Assembly (NCBI GenBank): GCA_046294345.1
Contig: JBKBJT010000005.1
Coordinates: 1-64,000, forward strand
DNA length: 64,000 nt
From: Ferrovibrio sp046294345
GTDB lineage: Bacteria > Pseudomonadota > Alphaproteobacteria > Ferrovibrionales > Ferrovibrionaceae
Direction: 5' to 3'
Below the pieces are notes generated by a model, which ran no database searches, was not told the DNA's origin, and saw only the letters and a program-made list of their open reading frames with translations. Made by a program: the position numbers and the translations under genes. Of this stretch, positions 8,990 to 18,448 are shown one piece after another (the first letter of the stretch is position 1; the number at the start of each line of letters is the position of its first letter).

Positions 8990-9415
8990 TCAGGCCAGCA
9001 GGGCGGCGAATAACAGGCTGCCCACGGCCGCCAGCGTCAGCGGCGGGCGCAGCCGGGCATACCAGAAGGGGGTCCATCCGCGCAGGCCGGCCCAGAAATC
9101 GAAAGCCAGCAGCAACGCAAAACCGGCCGCCAGATAGAGCCAGCCGGTTTCCGCCGACAGCCACAAGGCCGGCCAGGCATACAAAGCCGGCACCGCGCTG
9201 GCCGCATATTGCCACGGGCGATGGTCGCGCATCGCCAGACCCCAATGCACGCCGCCCATGAAACTCAGGATCACGATGCCATAACCGGTGAGCAGGGTTT
9301 CGGCGACGAAGTTGCCCGGCACCGGCGCGAACCGCACGGCCAGCGCCAGAGCGATGAAGGGCAGCGCACCGGCGGCGCCGAACCAGAGTGCCGTCGATGG
9401 GACGCGATCAGACAT
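8990..9415 (-). CDS. DUF3429-type small membrane protein
   Basis: A 141-residue protein made almost entirely of hydrophobic helices (about five), with the FMGGVHWGLAMRD stretch characteristic of DUF3429 proteins. The function is unknown in the family. It starts nine bases after the preceding stop and is the last gene of the leftward transglutaminase/ATP-grasp operon before the terminator near 8740. Whether it works with those enzymes or is only co-transcribed cannot be told. The start at MSDRV follows GAGGCC. The frame remains open for a long way upstream but is only a shadow of neighbouring genes there. Confidence 0.75.
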   Translation of the reverse strand: MSDRVPSTALWFGAAGALPFIALALAVRFAPVPGNFVAETLLTGYGIVILSFMGGVHWGLAMRDHRPWQYAASAVPALYAWPALWLSAETGWLYLAAGFALLLAFDFWAGLRGWTPFWYARLRPPLTLAAVGSLLFAALLA

Positions 9416-9423
9416 GGCCGGCC

Positions 9424-9753
9424 TCATGCATGGCCTGCCTGGGGCGCCTGGCGTTCGGCATTTTCCATCGCGCGCAGGGCCGTGGCCTGCAACTCGGCGG
9501 CAAGCCGCTGGGCGACGGGCAGCGGCGCATGGATCATCGCGGCGCGGATCGCGCTGGCCATGCTTAAGGCCTGTAGCACATCGCCGTTGCTGGTCTCGCC
9601 CAGGACGGCGATCTCGCGGTCCAGCGTTTCCAGGATGGCGGTGAGCAACTGGCTCACCCGCATGGCCGAACCGGTTTCGGCATGCAGCGGAAAACTGATC
9701 TCGAACACGTCGCCGCTGCTGGTGCGGGCGGTATAGGGCATATGAGTGGCCAT
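9424..9753 (-). CDS. Conserved-looking hypothetical protein, 109 residues
   Basis: A small soluble protein that I do not recognise. It opens with MPYTARTSSGDVFEISFPL (possible start at 9741) and continues as mostly alpha-helical sequence (residues 30-105) with an amphipathic ILETLDREIAVLGE helix. Codon use and a GAGG ribosome binding site support translation. It lies between the small transglutaminase gene and the DUF3429 gene in the same direction, so it is probably a member of this operon. No catalytic motif or membrane segment is visible. Confidence 0.6.
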   Translation of the reverse strand: MATHMPYTARTSSGDVFEISFPLHAETGSAMRVSQLLTAILETLDREIAVLGETSNGDVLQALSMASAIRAAMIHAPLPVAQRLAAELQATALRAMENAERQAPQAGHA

Positions 9754-9774
9754 GGCATACCTCGAGCGACGGGA

Positions 9775-9809
9775 ATGAGATGGGGGGATGAGATTGCGGG
9801 AAATGAGAT
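9775..9809. repeat. Three short direct repeats between operon genes
   Basis: Three copies of ATGAGAT (starting at 9775, 9788 and 9803), two of them extended to ATGAGATGG, sit in the 84-base gap between the small transglutaminase and the 109-residue gene. Spacing is 13 and 15 bases. The function is unknown. They could bind a regulator or simply be slipped duplications. Confidence 0.5.
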
Positions 9810-9837
9810 GGACCGCGCCGGGCTTTCGGCCAGGGCC

Positions 9838-10722
9838 TCAGCCGACCGGCAACAGTTCCACCGCCACGCCCACGCGATGTGGCCCGCCACCCAGCACCAC
9901 GCCGCGCACCGGACTGATATCGCCGTAATCGCGGCCGATGGCCGCCGTCACATGCTCGTCGGAACAGATCAGGTTGTTGGTGGGGTCGAGGTCGATCCAG
10001 CCGAGCGCAGGCCCGCACCAGACCGAAATCCAGGCATGGCTGGCATCGGCGCCGCGCAGGCCGGACTCGGGAGCATCCGTCGATTTCAGCGTGCGGATGT
10101 AGCCGGAGACATAGCGGGCGGCCAACCCCAGGCCGCGCAGCATGGCGATCTGCAGATGGGCGAAATCCTGGCACACGCCGGCGCGCTTCTGCATCACGGC
10201 GGCGACCGGCGTGAACACTTCCGTGGCGGCCGGATCGTAACGGAAATCGCGATAGATACGGCCTGTGAGATCGACCACCGCCTCCAGGATCGGGCGGCCC
10301 GCGGTGAAGCTCGCCTGCGCATAGGCCAGAGCCTCGTCGCTGGTCTGTGCCATCGGCGAGTCATGCACGAATTCGCTCTCGCGCACCGGTTCGGGAAAAC
10401 CATCGCCGCACAAGGCCTCGCGGATGTCCTCCCAGGCCGGCGCCGCCTTCGGGTCGGACGGCGACCAGGGATCGACCTCGACCTCGGCACGCAGTTCGAC
10501 ATCGAAGCGGGTATGCGGTGCATCGATGGTGAGATTGGCGATGCGGTTGCCGAAATGATCGACCTGCGCGGCGATACGCCCGGCATTGGGATTGGTGGTG
10601 ACGATGCAGGATTTCACCCGTTGGCGCGGCAATTCGGGCAAGGCCAGGTGCAGCAGGTGGTGCGAGATATCGACCGCCCAGGAATAGCTGTAGGAGGTGG
10701 TATGGCGCAGGCGGTATTTCAT
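9838..10722 (-). CDS. Transglutaminase-like cysteine peptidase-fold protein
   Basis: A 294-residue protein with an N-terminal beta-rich bacterial transglutaminase domain (residues 1-90, starting KYRLRHTTSYSYS) and a transglutaminase core. The catalytic triad is visible as Cys184 in GVCQDFAH, His229 in ASHAWISVW and Asp246 in IDLDPTNN. There is no signal peptide, so it is probably cytoplasmic. It starts 16 bases after the ATP-grasp/alpha-E gene, almost certainly in one operon. Comparative genomics in the literature (Iyer, Aravind and colleagues) groups these families as a predicted peptide-ligation and processing system. The true substrate is unknown. Confidence 0.88.
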   Translation of the reverse strand: MKYRLRHTTSYSYSWAVDISHHLLHLALPELPRQRVKSCIVTTNPNAGRIAAQVDHFGNRIANLTIDAPHTRFDVELRAEVEVDPWSPSDPKAAPAWEDIREALCGDGFPEPVRESEFVHDSPMAQTSDEALAYAQASFTAGRPILEAVVDLTGRIYRDFRYDPAATEVFTPVAAVMQKRAGVCQDFAHLQIAMLRGLGLAARYVSGYIRTLKSTDAPESGLRGADASHAWISVWCGPALGWIDLDPTNNLICSDEHVTAAIGRDYGDISPVRGVVLGGGPHRVGVAVELLPVG

Positions 10723-10738
10723 GGCAAGCCGATCCGCA

Positions 10739-13324
10739 TCATGAACCGAAACCGAAGGCGCGCGCCACCTGCACATGGCTGAAATAGCTGCGCGAGAGCT
10801 GGTCGGATATATCCATCAGTGCGTCGCAGGCTGCGTCCAGGCTGCCGCGCAGGCGGGTGCTGAGCTGCGCCATCTCCTCGCGCGGTATCTCGTCGCGGTC
10901 GAATAGCACGACCAGATCGGCGAAGGGCTTGGCCAGGGCAAGGCAGTCGGCGGCGCGTGGCGGCGCATCGGGATTGGGCAGCGCATCCAGATGCTGTGCC
11001 ATGGTCTGCAGCTGGAAGACCAGCGCATGGGGATTGCTGCCATCGAGCAGCAGCAGGTCGAACACGGCCGCCGCCTGCAGGGCGGCGCGGTAGCGGCGAC
11101 GGTAGGTGAGCGTGGAATCGCTAACCTCCAGAGCAACGCGGAAGGCGGAATCGCTGTTCTGCCCCAGCACGGTGGTGGCGGCCGAAACGCTGCGGGCGAT
11201 GAAGATGGCGCGCTCCAGCCGGCGGCCGAAATCGATGAAGCGCCAGCCCGAGCCGCGCGTCATGTGTTCGGCCAGCATGCCGGCGATGGCGGCGGTGGCG
11301 CGGATCATCTGGTCGCAGAATTCCAGCATGGCATCGGCATCGCCGGCCGCCGCTGGCTGGCTGATGCGCAATTCGCCCAGCAGATGGTTGAGCATGCGCC
11401 ACATATCGGCCGAGAAGCGATGCCGCGACACGGCGGCCAGACGTTCGATGCCGTCGATGGTCTGGCCCAGCAGCTGGCTGGGTGCGCAGGCGCGCGTGAT
11501 GCTGCCGACGAACAGGGCCGAATCCGGCGGCGCGGCGGCGGCCTTCTGGTCCAGCAGGCCGCAACGTGCCATGGCTCGCGCCAGCACCGTCATCTCGACC
11601 AGATCGCGCGCCGAGGAAAATTCGCCGACCAGGCGCGACAGCACGGCACGTAGCAGGCGCGCGCCGCCATCCAGCCGCTCGACCCCGCGGCCGAGCCAGT
11701 AGAGATCGTCGGCGACGCGGCTCTGCAGCGTGCCGGAAGACCGGCGCAGGGCCAGACGCTGCCGTGTGGCTGTGCCGCGGATCACGGTGGGTCCCTGCTC
11801 CTTGGCCACCACCCAGACGTCCTTGTTGATGCCGCCGCGCTGCAGCGTGGCGGCGAAGGGATCGTTGCTGCTGGGCACGCGCGCCAGGCCGCCCGGCATC
11901 ACCACGTAATCCTCGCCATCGGCCACCACCTGCACCCGGAGCAGGATCGGCTGCGGTTCCAGCCCCTTCTCGCCCAGGCCAGGCGAAACGGACGGCGTGA
12001 TGCGCTCCTGCGCTACATAATCGCCGGGCCGCGCCCGTATCTGGGCCAGGAAACTGGCGCGCTCGGCCTCGGACAGGCTGCCGACCATGACGGGCCGGTC
12101 GTTCAGGCCATAGGCACCGCGCACCACCAGCTCATCGAACCGCGATTCCACTTCCGACAGCGCATAGGACTGGCCGCACCACCATGTGGCGATCGACGGC
12201 AGGGTCAGGCTCTCGCCCAACAGATGTTCGCTCAATTTGGGCAGGAAGGCCTGCAGGGCTGGTGCACCGGCCAGGCCGCTGCCAATGGCATTGCTGACGC
12301 AGACCTGACCATCGCGCAGGGCTTGCATCAGGCCGACCACGCCCAGCGTGGAATCCGCACGCAGCTCAAGCGGATCGCACCATTCGCCATCCAGGCGGCG
12401 CAGGATCACATCGACCGGCTCTAGTCCGGCCAGCGTCTTGATGAAGATTCGACCTTCACGCATCGTGAGGTCGGCGCCTTCCACCAGCGTGGCACCCAGT
12501 TCGCGCGCCAGATAGATATGCTCGAAATAGGCCTCGTTATACGGGCCGGGCGTGAGCAGCACGACGCGCGGATTGTCGGTCTGCTGCGGCGCGCGGTTGG
12601 CCAGATCGGCCTGCCAGTATTCGAAATAGGAATTCAGCGGCCGCACGCGGCATTGCCGCAGGGCCTGGCCAAGCAGGCGCGACATCACGCGGCGATTCTG
12701 CAGGGCATAGCCGGGACCGGCCGGCGACTGGGTGCGGTCGGCGATCACGCGCCAGATGCCGTCGGGACCCCGCACAAGTTCAGCGGCGTAATGCTGCAGC
12801 ATGCGGCCAGAAGAATGATTGGGCGGCTGGCCATCGGTGCGGCGGGCTGCACGCAGGAAATCGCGATGGCCATATACCAGGGCCGGCGGCAGGCGATGTT
12901 GTGCCAATAAATCCATCGGACCGTAGAGATCGCGCAGCACGGCATCGAGCAGTTGCGCGCGCTGGATCAGACCGGCCTCGATACCGGCCCATTCCTCGGC
13001 CGAGAGCAGCACCGGCACCGGGTCGAGCCGCCAGGGCCGCTGTTCCGGCAGGGGCGGCGCGATGGCGGCGCCGCTCGGCCCCGGGCTGCCGGGCAGTTCA
13101 TAGAGATTATAGGTGACGCCTTCGTCTTCCAGATACTGCCGGCCGCGTTCGGCACGCTCGGCCAGGCCGGCAGCACCGAGTTCGCTTAAAGTCGCCAGCA
13201 GCGGCTGCCAATGCGCTCGGATAACCCCCTGCCCTGTGACCATTTCGTCATAGGCTTCCCCCGGCGCGGGCGAAGCCGGCGTCGCGGTGGGGGAAAGCCT
13301 GGCCTGCAGGGGCGAATTCATCAT
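10739..13324 (-). CDS. Circularly permuted ATP-grasp / alpha-E domain fusion protein
   Basis: An 861-residue protein joining two modules that are often separate genes. Residues about 1-530 are a circularly permuted type 2 ATP-grasp domain (YNLYELPGSP, then PYNEAYFEHIYLARELG and a GEWCDPLELR metal/nucleotide region). ATP-grasp enzymes form amide or peptide bonds through acyl-phosphates. Residues about 545-850 form an alpha-E domain, all helical, beginning with the RVADDLYWLGRGVERLDGGARLLRA helix region. It starts 22 bases after the DUF2126 gene and 16 bases before the small transglutaminase gene. Known precedent is genomic association only; the product made is not established. Confidence 0.88.
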   Translation of the reverse strand: MMNSPLQARLSPTATPASPAPGEAYDEMVTGQGVIRAHWQPLLATLSELGAAGLAERAERGRQYLEDEGVTYNLYELPGSPGPSGAAIAPPLPEQRPWRLDPVPVLLSAEEWAGIEAGLIQRAQLLDAVLRDLYGPMDLLAQHRLPPALVYGHRDFLRAARRTDGQPPNHSSGRMLQHYAAELVRGPDGIWRVIADRTQSPAGPGYALQNRRVMSRLLGQALRQCRVRPLNSYFEYWQADLANRAPQQTDNPRVVLLTPGPYNEAYFEHIYLARELGATLVEGADLTMREGRIFIKTLAGLEPVDVILRRLDGEWCDPLELRADSTLGVVGLMQALRDGQVCVSNAIGSGLAGAPALQAFLPKLSEHLLGESLTLPSIATWWCGQSYALSEVESRFDELVVRGAYGLNDRPVMVGSLSEAERASFLAQIRARPGDYVAQERITPSVSPGLGEKGLEPQPILLRVQVVADGEDYVVMPGGLARVPSSNDPFAATLQRGGINKDVWVVAKEQGPTVIRGTATRQRLALRRSSGTLQSRVADDLYWLGRGVERLDGGARLLRAVLSRLVGEFSSARDLVEMTVLARAMARCGLLDQKAAAAPPDSALFVGSITRACAPSQLLGQTIDGIERLAAVSRHRFSADMWRMLNHLLGELRISQPAAAGDADAMLEFCDQMIRATAAIAGMLAEHMTRGSGWRFIDFGRRLERAIFIARSVSAATTVLGQNSDSAFRVALEVSDSTLTYRRRYRAALQAAAVFDLLLLDGSNPHALVFQLQTMAQHLDALPNPDAPPRAADCLALAKPFADLVVLFDRDEIPREEMAQLSTRLRGSLDAACDALMDISDQLSRSYFSHVQVARAFGFGS

Positions 13325-13346
13325 CCCGTCCGAATCGGGCGGAAGT

Positions 13347-16300
13347 TTACCCGGTTCGCAGATCGAGGGTAAGCGGCTGTTCGCGCGGCGGACCCAGCGG
13401 CGGCACCGGCATCGGGCCCGGCGTGTGGCCGATGGCGAAAAACCGGGCGCGCCGCCGCGCCTCGGCTTCGTTGCCGTTCACCGGAAAAGTGTCGTAATTG
13501 CGCCCGCCCGGATGGGCCACGTGATAGCTGCAGCCGCCAAGCGAGCGTCCGTTCCAGCCATCGAACAGGTCGAAGCAAAGCGGCGTATGCACGCCGATGG
13601 TGGGATGCATGGCACTGGGCGGCGCCCAGGCCTTGTAGCGCAGGCCGGCGACATACTCGCCCGGCACCCCGGTGGCGCGCAAAGGCAGCGCGCGACCATT
13701 CACCGCCACCACATGGCGGCCATCGACCAGGCCCCGCACCTTCACCTGCATGCGCTCGACCGATGAATCGACGAAGCGCACCGTGCCGCCGCCCGCTACC
13801 TCCTCGCCCAGCACATGCCAGGGCTCCAATGCGTGCCGCAATTCCAGCTCGATGCCGCGTGTGGCGATCTCGCCGATTTTCGGGAAGCGGAATTCGGCAT
13901 GGGCGGCAAACCATTCCGGATCGAAGCCGAAGCCATGCTCGTTCAGATCCGCTAGCACATCGCCGAAATCCTGCAGGCAGAAATGCGGCAGCAGGAATTC
14001 GTCATGCAGGCGCGTGCCCCAGCGCACGGGCTTGCGCGTATAGGGCCGCTGCCAGAAGGCGGCGACCAGGCCACGCAACAGCAACTGCTGGGCCAGGCTC
14101 ATGCGCGCATCCGGCGGCATCTCGAAAGCGCGCAGTTCGACCAGGCCGAGCCGGCCGGTCGGGCCGTCGGGCGAATAGAGCTTGTCGATGCAGAATTCGG
14201 TGCGGTGGGTGTTCCCGGTGATGTCGACCAGCACGTTGCGGAAGATGCGGTCCACCAGCCACAGCGGCGGATCCGGATGTTTCGTCACCTGCTCGAAGGC
14301 GATGTCCAGGTTCACCAGCGCATCGTCGCGGCCCTCGTCGACACGCGGATGCTGCGAGGTCGGGCCGATAAAGAGACCCGAGAACAGGTAGGACAACGAC
14401 GGATGATTCTGCCAGTAGCCGACCAGGCTGCGCAGCAGATCGGGCCGGCGCAAGAAAGGGCTGTCAGGCGGCGTGGCCGCCCCCATCACCACATGGTTGC
14501 CGCCGCCGGTGCCGACATGGCGGCCGTCGAGCATGAATTTCTCGGTGCCCAGCCGGGTTTGCCGGGCCTCCTCATACAGCACCGTTGTCCGCTCGGCCAG
14601 TTCGCGCCAGCCGGCTGAGGGATGGATATTCACCTCGATCACACCGGGATCGGGCGTGACGCTGAAATGCAGCAGCCGTGCATCGCGGGGCGGCAGGTAG
14701 CCCTCCACTACCACCTTGCGGCCCAGCGTCGCCGCCGTGTCCTCGATGGCTGTGACGAGGTCGAGGTAATCCTCGGCCTGCTCCAGCGGTGGCATGAAGA
14801 CATGCAGCAGGCCACCGCGCGGCTCGATGCACATGGCGGTGCGCACCACGCCTGCATCGGATTGCTGGTTGGCCGGCAAAGGTTTTTGTTCGCGCGGAAG
14901 CGTCGCGTAATTCTGCCCACGCGCCCAGGCCTGCATGCGCTCGGCCGTCACGCGGCGGGCCTGCCGGAAGCGTTCATGGGGCGGCAGCGGTGGCTGGTCT
15001 TGCATCGTATCGGGGGCGTACTGATAGGGATAATCCGCCGCCACCACCCAGGGCAGGGAATCGAGCGGCAGGCGCAGGCCCATGGGGGAATCGCCGGGCA
15101 GCAGATACATGGTCTGCGGCCGGAAGAACCACGGGCCCGAACGCCAGCGTTTCGATCCGTTCAGCCCTTCGCGCTGCAGCGGCAGGGCATAGCCCACCAC
15201 CCTGTCCAGCCCCTGTTCGAATATGCGGGCCAGCCGTGCGCGTTCTTCCGGGTCGTCCAGATGCGACTGGAAGGGATCGACATTCACCGGCAGGCGGCGT
15301 TCGCGCCACAGGTAATACCAGAGGTCTTCATAGCCCGGGATGCGATAGCCGGGATCGAGCTGCAGGCGTTCGGCCAAAGCGGCAGCGAAGATGTCTGCGT
15401 CCTGCGACGTGGCGCCGTCGCCGGCATCCTCATCGGCCGCCAGCAGCGCGCGGTCGCGCCAGACCGGTTCGCCATCGCGCCGCCAGTGACACGACAGCGC
15501 CCAGCGCGGCAACTGCTCGCCCGGATACCATTTGCCCTGGCCGTAATGCAGCAGGGGCGAGACCGCGAAACGGTCGGCCAGGCGGCGCAGCAGGCGGCCG
15601 GCCAGCAGGCGCTTGTTCGGACCCAGCGCCGCCGTGTTCCACTCGGCGCCGTCCATGTCGTCGATGGAAACGAAGGTCGGCTCGCCGCCCATGGTCAGCC
15701 GCACGTCGCCGCTTTGCAGCGTGGCATCCACCGCGTCGCCCAGGCTGAGCATCTTCTGCCAGTTTTCGTCCGAGATCGGTTTGGTGACGCGCGGCGTCTC
15801 GCGGAAGCGCGTCACCTTCATCTCGTAGGAAAATTCCACCTCGGCCTTTTCCAGCGCGCCGCTGATCGGCGCCGCCGATTGCGGCTCGGGCGTGGCGGCC
15901 AACGGGATATGCCCCTCGCCCGCCATCAGGCCGGAGGTGGGATCCAGCCCGATCCAGCCGGCGCCGGGCAGATAGACCTCGACCCAGGCATGCAGGTCGG
16001 TGAAATCGGCGACCGGCCCTTCGGGACCGTCCAGCGGTTTGATATCGGCGACAAGCTGGATCAGGTAGCCCGAGACGAAACGCGTGGCGAAACCCAGATG
16101 TCGCAGGGCCTGCACTAGCAGCCACGAGGTGTCGCGGCAGGAGCCGCTTTTGCGTTGCAGCGTCTCCTCCGCACTCTGCACGCCCGGTTCCATGCGGATG
16201 AGATACTTGATCTCCTGGCTAAGCCGCTGGTTGAGGCCAACGAGGAAATCCACCGTGCGCGCCTTGTCGCGCGGCACGGTCGCCAGCCACTGGCTGAGCA

Positions 16301-16676
16301 GCCGGCCGGGCGGATCGACGCGCTGGAACGGCGCCAGCTCCTGCTCCAGCCCCGGGTCATACTCGAAGGGGAAATGCTCGGCTTCGGGTTCGAGGAAGAA
16401 GTCGAAGGGATTGATCACCGCCATGTCGGCGACCAGATCGACCACCACCTCGAAGACATCGGTGCGTTCCGGGAAGACCAGCCGGGCGAGGTAATTGCCC
16501 TGCGGATCCTGCTGCCAGTTGATGAAGTGATCCCCGGGCTGGATCTTCAGCGAATAGCTGACGATCGGCGTGCGGCTATGCGGCGCCGGGCGCAGGCGCA
16601 CGGTCTGCGGCCCAAGACTGATCAGCCTGTCGTAACGATACGTGGTGCGATGGTGCAGCGCGACCTGAATGCTCAT
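13347..16676 (-). CDS. DUF2126 transglutaminase family protein
   Basis: An 1109-residue protein. Residues 1-250 form a bacterial transglutaminase-like region with the triad Cys180 (GSCRDTSW), His229 (DLHAWVEVY) and Asp245 (LDPTSGL). From about residue 310 to the end is the long DUF2126 module, including LTMGGEPTFVSIDDMDG and GGGNHVVMG, which may itself be a ligase- or kinase-like domain. No signal peptide is present. It is the first gene of the leftward operon with the ATP-grasp/alpha-E fusion and the second transglutaminase. The start at MSIQVALHH is preferred over one six codons upstream because it matches the usual N-terminus. A GGCAATA/TATTGCC inverted repeat lies downstream of the GGT gene side at 16758-16780. 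Confidence 0.88.
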   Translation of the reverse strand: MSIQVALHHRTTYRYDRLISLGPQTVRLRPAPHSRTPIVSYSLKIQPGDHFINWQQDPQGNYLARLVFPERTDVFEVVVDLVADMAVINPFDFFLEPEAEHFPFEYDPGLEQELAPFQRVDPPGRLLSQWLATVPRDKARTVDFLVGLNQRLSQEIKYLIRMEPGVQSAEETLQRKSGSCRDTSWLLVQALRHLGFATRFVSGYLIQLVADIKPLDGPEGPVADFTDLHAWVEVYLPGAGWIGLDPTSGLMAGEGHIPLAATPEPQSAAPISGALEKAEVEFSYEMKVTRFRETPRVTKPISDENWQKMLSLGDAVDATLQSGDVRLTMGGEPTFVSIDDMDGAEWNTAALGPNKRLLAGRLLRRLADRFAVSPLLHYGQGKWYPGEQLPRWALSCHWRRDGEPVWRDRALLAADEDAGDGATSQDADIFAAALAERLQLDPGYRIPGYEDLWYYLWRERRLPVNVDPFQSHLDDPEERARLARIFEQGLDRVVGYALPLQREGLNGSKRWRSGPWFFRPQTMYLLPGDSPMGLRLPLDSLPWVVAADYPYQYAPDTMQDQPPLPPHERFRQARRVTAERMQAWARGQNYATLPREQKPLPANQQSDAGVVRTAMCIEPRGGLLHVFMPPLEQAEDYLDLVTAIEDTAATLGRKVVVEGYLPPRDARLLHFSVTPDPGVIEVNIHPSAGWRELAERTTVLYEEARQTRLGTEKFMLDGRHVGTGGGNHVVMGAATPPDSPFLRRPDLLRSLVGYWQNHPSLSYLFSGLFIGPTSQHPRVDEGRDDALVNLDIAFEQVTKHPDPPLWLVDRIFRNVLVDITGNTHRTEFCIDKLYSPDGPTGRLGLVELRAFEMPPDARMSLAQQLLLRGLVAAFWQRPYTRKPVRWGTRLHDEFLLPHFCLQDFGDVLADLNEHGFGFDPEWFAAHAEFRFPKIGEIATRGIELELRHALEPWHVLGEEVAGGGTVRFVDSSVERMQVKVRGLVDGRHVVAVNGRALPLRATGVPGEYVAGLRYKAWAPPSAMHPTIGVHTPLCFDLFDGWNGRSLGGCSYHVAHPGGRNYDTFPVNGNEAEARRRARFFAIGHTPGPMPVPPLGPPREQPLTLDLRTG

Positions 16677-16820
16677 GCTCGATCCCGGCCCCAATCCTGA
16701 CAGTTTTCCAGCCGGAACGATGCAATCGGTATGCCGGCCGGCTGTCCAGTCTAAAGCGGCAATACGACGGGCTTATTGCCCAAAGCCGGGCCGTGGCGGC
16801 GTAATTTTAGGCAAATCAGC

Positions 16821-18410
16821 TCAGTAGCCTGCTGCGGCACCGTCGCTGCGCGGATCGGCGGCACCTTCCAGCACGCCATCCGCATACTGCACGATGGCGC
16901 CGGCATGGCCCATGGTACCGGTGAAATCCTCCAGGATTTCCACATCATGGCCGGCGGCCTTCAGCGCGGCGACGAGGGCCGGATCGAAACGGCTTTCCAG
17001 TTTCAGCGTCACGCTGTTTTCGCCCCAGGTTTTGCCCAGCAGCCAGCGCGGCGCAGTGATTGCCTGCTGCAGGCCCTGACCGAACATCGCATAGCGGGTG
17101 AACAACGCGGACTGGGTCTGCGGCTGGCCCTCGCCGCCCATGGTGCCATAGACCATGACGCGGCCATCGGCAAAACGCGCCAGCGCCGGGTTGAGCGTGT
17201 GGAAGGGCATGCGGCCGGGTGCGAGCCTGCGCGGCCCCTCTCCATCGAGCAGAAAACTGGAACCGCGGTTCTGCCAGTTGATGCCGGTTTCCTCCAGCAC
17301 GCAGCCCGAACCGAATTCGAAATAGATCGACTGGATGAAACTGACCGCGATGCCGCTGCCGTCGATGGCACCCATCCAGGTGGTATCGCCTGCGGAAGCC
17401 TGCTGCGGCCAGGGCAGCGCCTTTTTGCGGTCGATGCGGGCGGCCAGCTCATCCAGCTTGCCCGCTTCCAGGTATTTCTCCGGCGCCTCGGGCATCGTGT
17501 CGGGATCGCCGACGATACGGTCGCGCACGATGAATGCCTGCTTGGTGGCTTCCACCAGGCCATGAATGTGATCGAAGCCCTCCGCCACCCGTACACCGAG
17601 GCGGTCGAACAGGGCCAGGATCATCAGCGAGGCCAAACCCTGTGTGGGCGGCGGGAAGTTGAAGAGTGTCGCCCTGGCGATATCAACGCTGAGCGGCGCG
17701 ACGCGGCGCGCCTGATGGCGGGAAAGATCCTCGGCCGAAACCGGACTGCCAATGCGGGCCAGATCGGCGGCGATGCGTTTGGCCAGATCACCACGATAGA
17801 AGTCTTCCGTTCCTTTCGCGCCAATAGCCTTCAGCGTGGCGCCCAGCGCGGGCAGTTTCATCAGGCTGCGTTCGGCGGGCGGATTGCCGCCGGGCAGGAA
17901 GCGTGCCGCGAAGCCGGCTACATCTTTCAACTCGGGCAGCTTGGACGTGGTGAGGTCATGCTGGCTCTGCGTCACCGCGAAGCCGTTTTCGGCATGCCAG
18001 ACCGCGTCCTGCACCAGGCGCGAGAGCGGCAGCCTGCCACCCAGTTCGGCGCTGAGCTTCAGCGCCTCGCCCCAGCCGCTGACGGTGGCGGCTACGGTAT
18101 TGGCCGCCAGCGGGCCGCGCCAGGGAATGCCGTTCAGGCCCTGCGCCTGATACAGCTCCGGTGTCGCCTTTGCCGCCGCGCGGCCGCAGGCCTCGATGGC
18201 GATCACCTCGCGACCCGGCACGGCGATCAGCCAGAAGCCGTCGCCGCCGATGCCGGTCATGTGCGGATAGACCACGGTAAGCGCCGCCGCCATCGCCACG
18301 GTGGCCTCGATGGCGTTGCCGCCCTCGCGCAGCACGGCAAGGCCGGCCTCGGCGGCCAGATGATGGGGAGCGGTGACCATGCCCCGGCGGGCGCGCGGTG
18401 TGTTCAGCAT
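16821..18410 (-). CDS. Gamma-glutamyltransferase / acylase family protein
   Basis: A 529-residue Ntn-hydrolase of the gamma-glutamyltranspeptidase family. Such proteins are made as one chain and cut autocatalytically before a Thr that becomes the nucleophile. Here the candidate is Thr343 in GDTTWMG. The Gly-Gly oxyanion motif GTMGGEGQPQT and the N-terminal GGNAIEATVA are conserved. No signal peptide is seen, unlike classical periplasmic GGT, so it may act in the cytoplasm on gamma-glutamyl or other acyl-amide substrates. It lies 38 bases downstream of the TRAP permease gene on the same strand, suggesting it processes something the transporter brings in. Confidence 0.88.
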   Translation of the reverse strand: MLNTPRARRGMVTAPHHLAAEAGLAVLREGGNAIEATVAMAAALTVVYPHMTGIGGDGFWLIAVPGREVIAIEACGRAAAKATPELYQAQGLNGIPWRGPLAANTVAATVSGWGEALKLSAELGGRLPLSRLVQDAVWHAENGFAVTQSQHDLTTSKLPELKDVAGFAARFLPGGNPPAERSLMKLPALGATLKAIGAKGTEDFYRGDLAKRIAADLARIGSPVSAEDLSRHQARRVAPLSVDIARATLFNFPPPTQGLASLMILALFDRLGVRVAEGFDHIHGLVEATKQAFIVRDRIVGDPDTMPEAPEKYLEAGKLDELAARIDRKKALPWPQQASAGDTTWMGAIDGSGIAVSFIQSIYFEFGSGCVLEETGINWQNRGSSFLLDGEGPRRLAPGRMPFHTLNPALARFADGRVMVYGTMGGEGQPQTQSALFTRYAMFGQGLQQAITAPRWLLGKTWGENSVTLKLESRFDPALVAALKAAGHDVEILEDFTGTMGHAGAIVQYADGVLEGAADPRSDGAAAGY

Positions 18411-18448
18411 GAAGCGTCTTTACGACAGGCCCATGGCAGATACCAGTC

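Noticed and set aside
13347..18410. Gamma-glutamyltransferase as part of the transglutaminase/ATP-grasp operon
   Set aside because: It lies upstream of the DUF2126 gene with about 145 bases between them and is tightly linked to the TRAP genes on its other side, so it more likely belongs to that operon.
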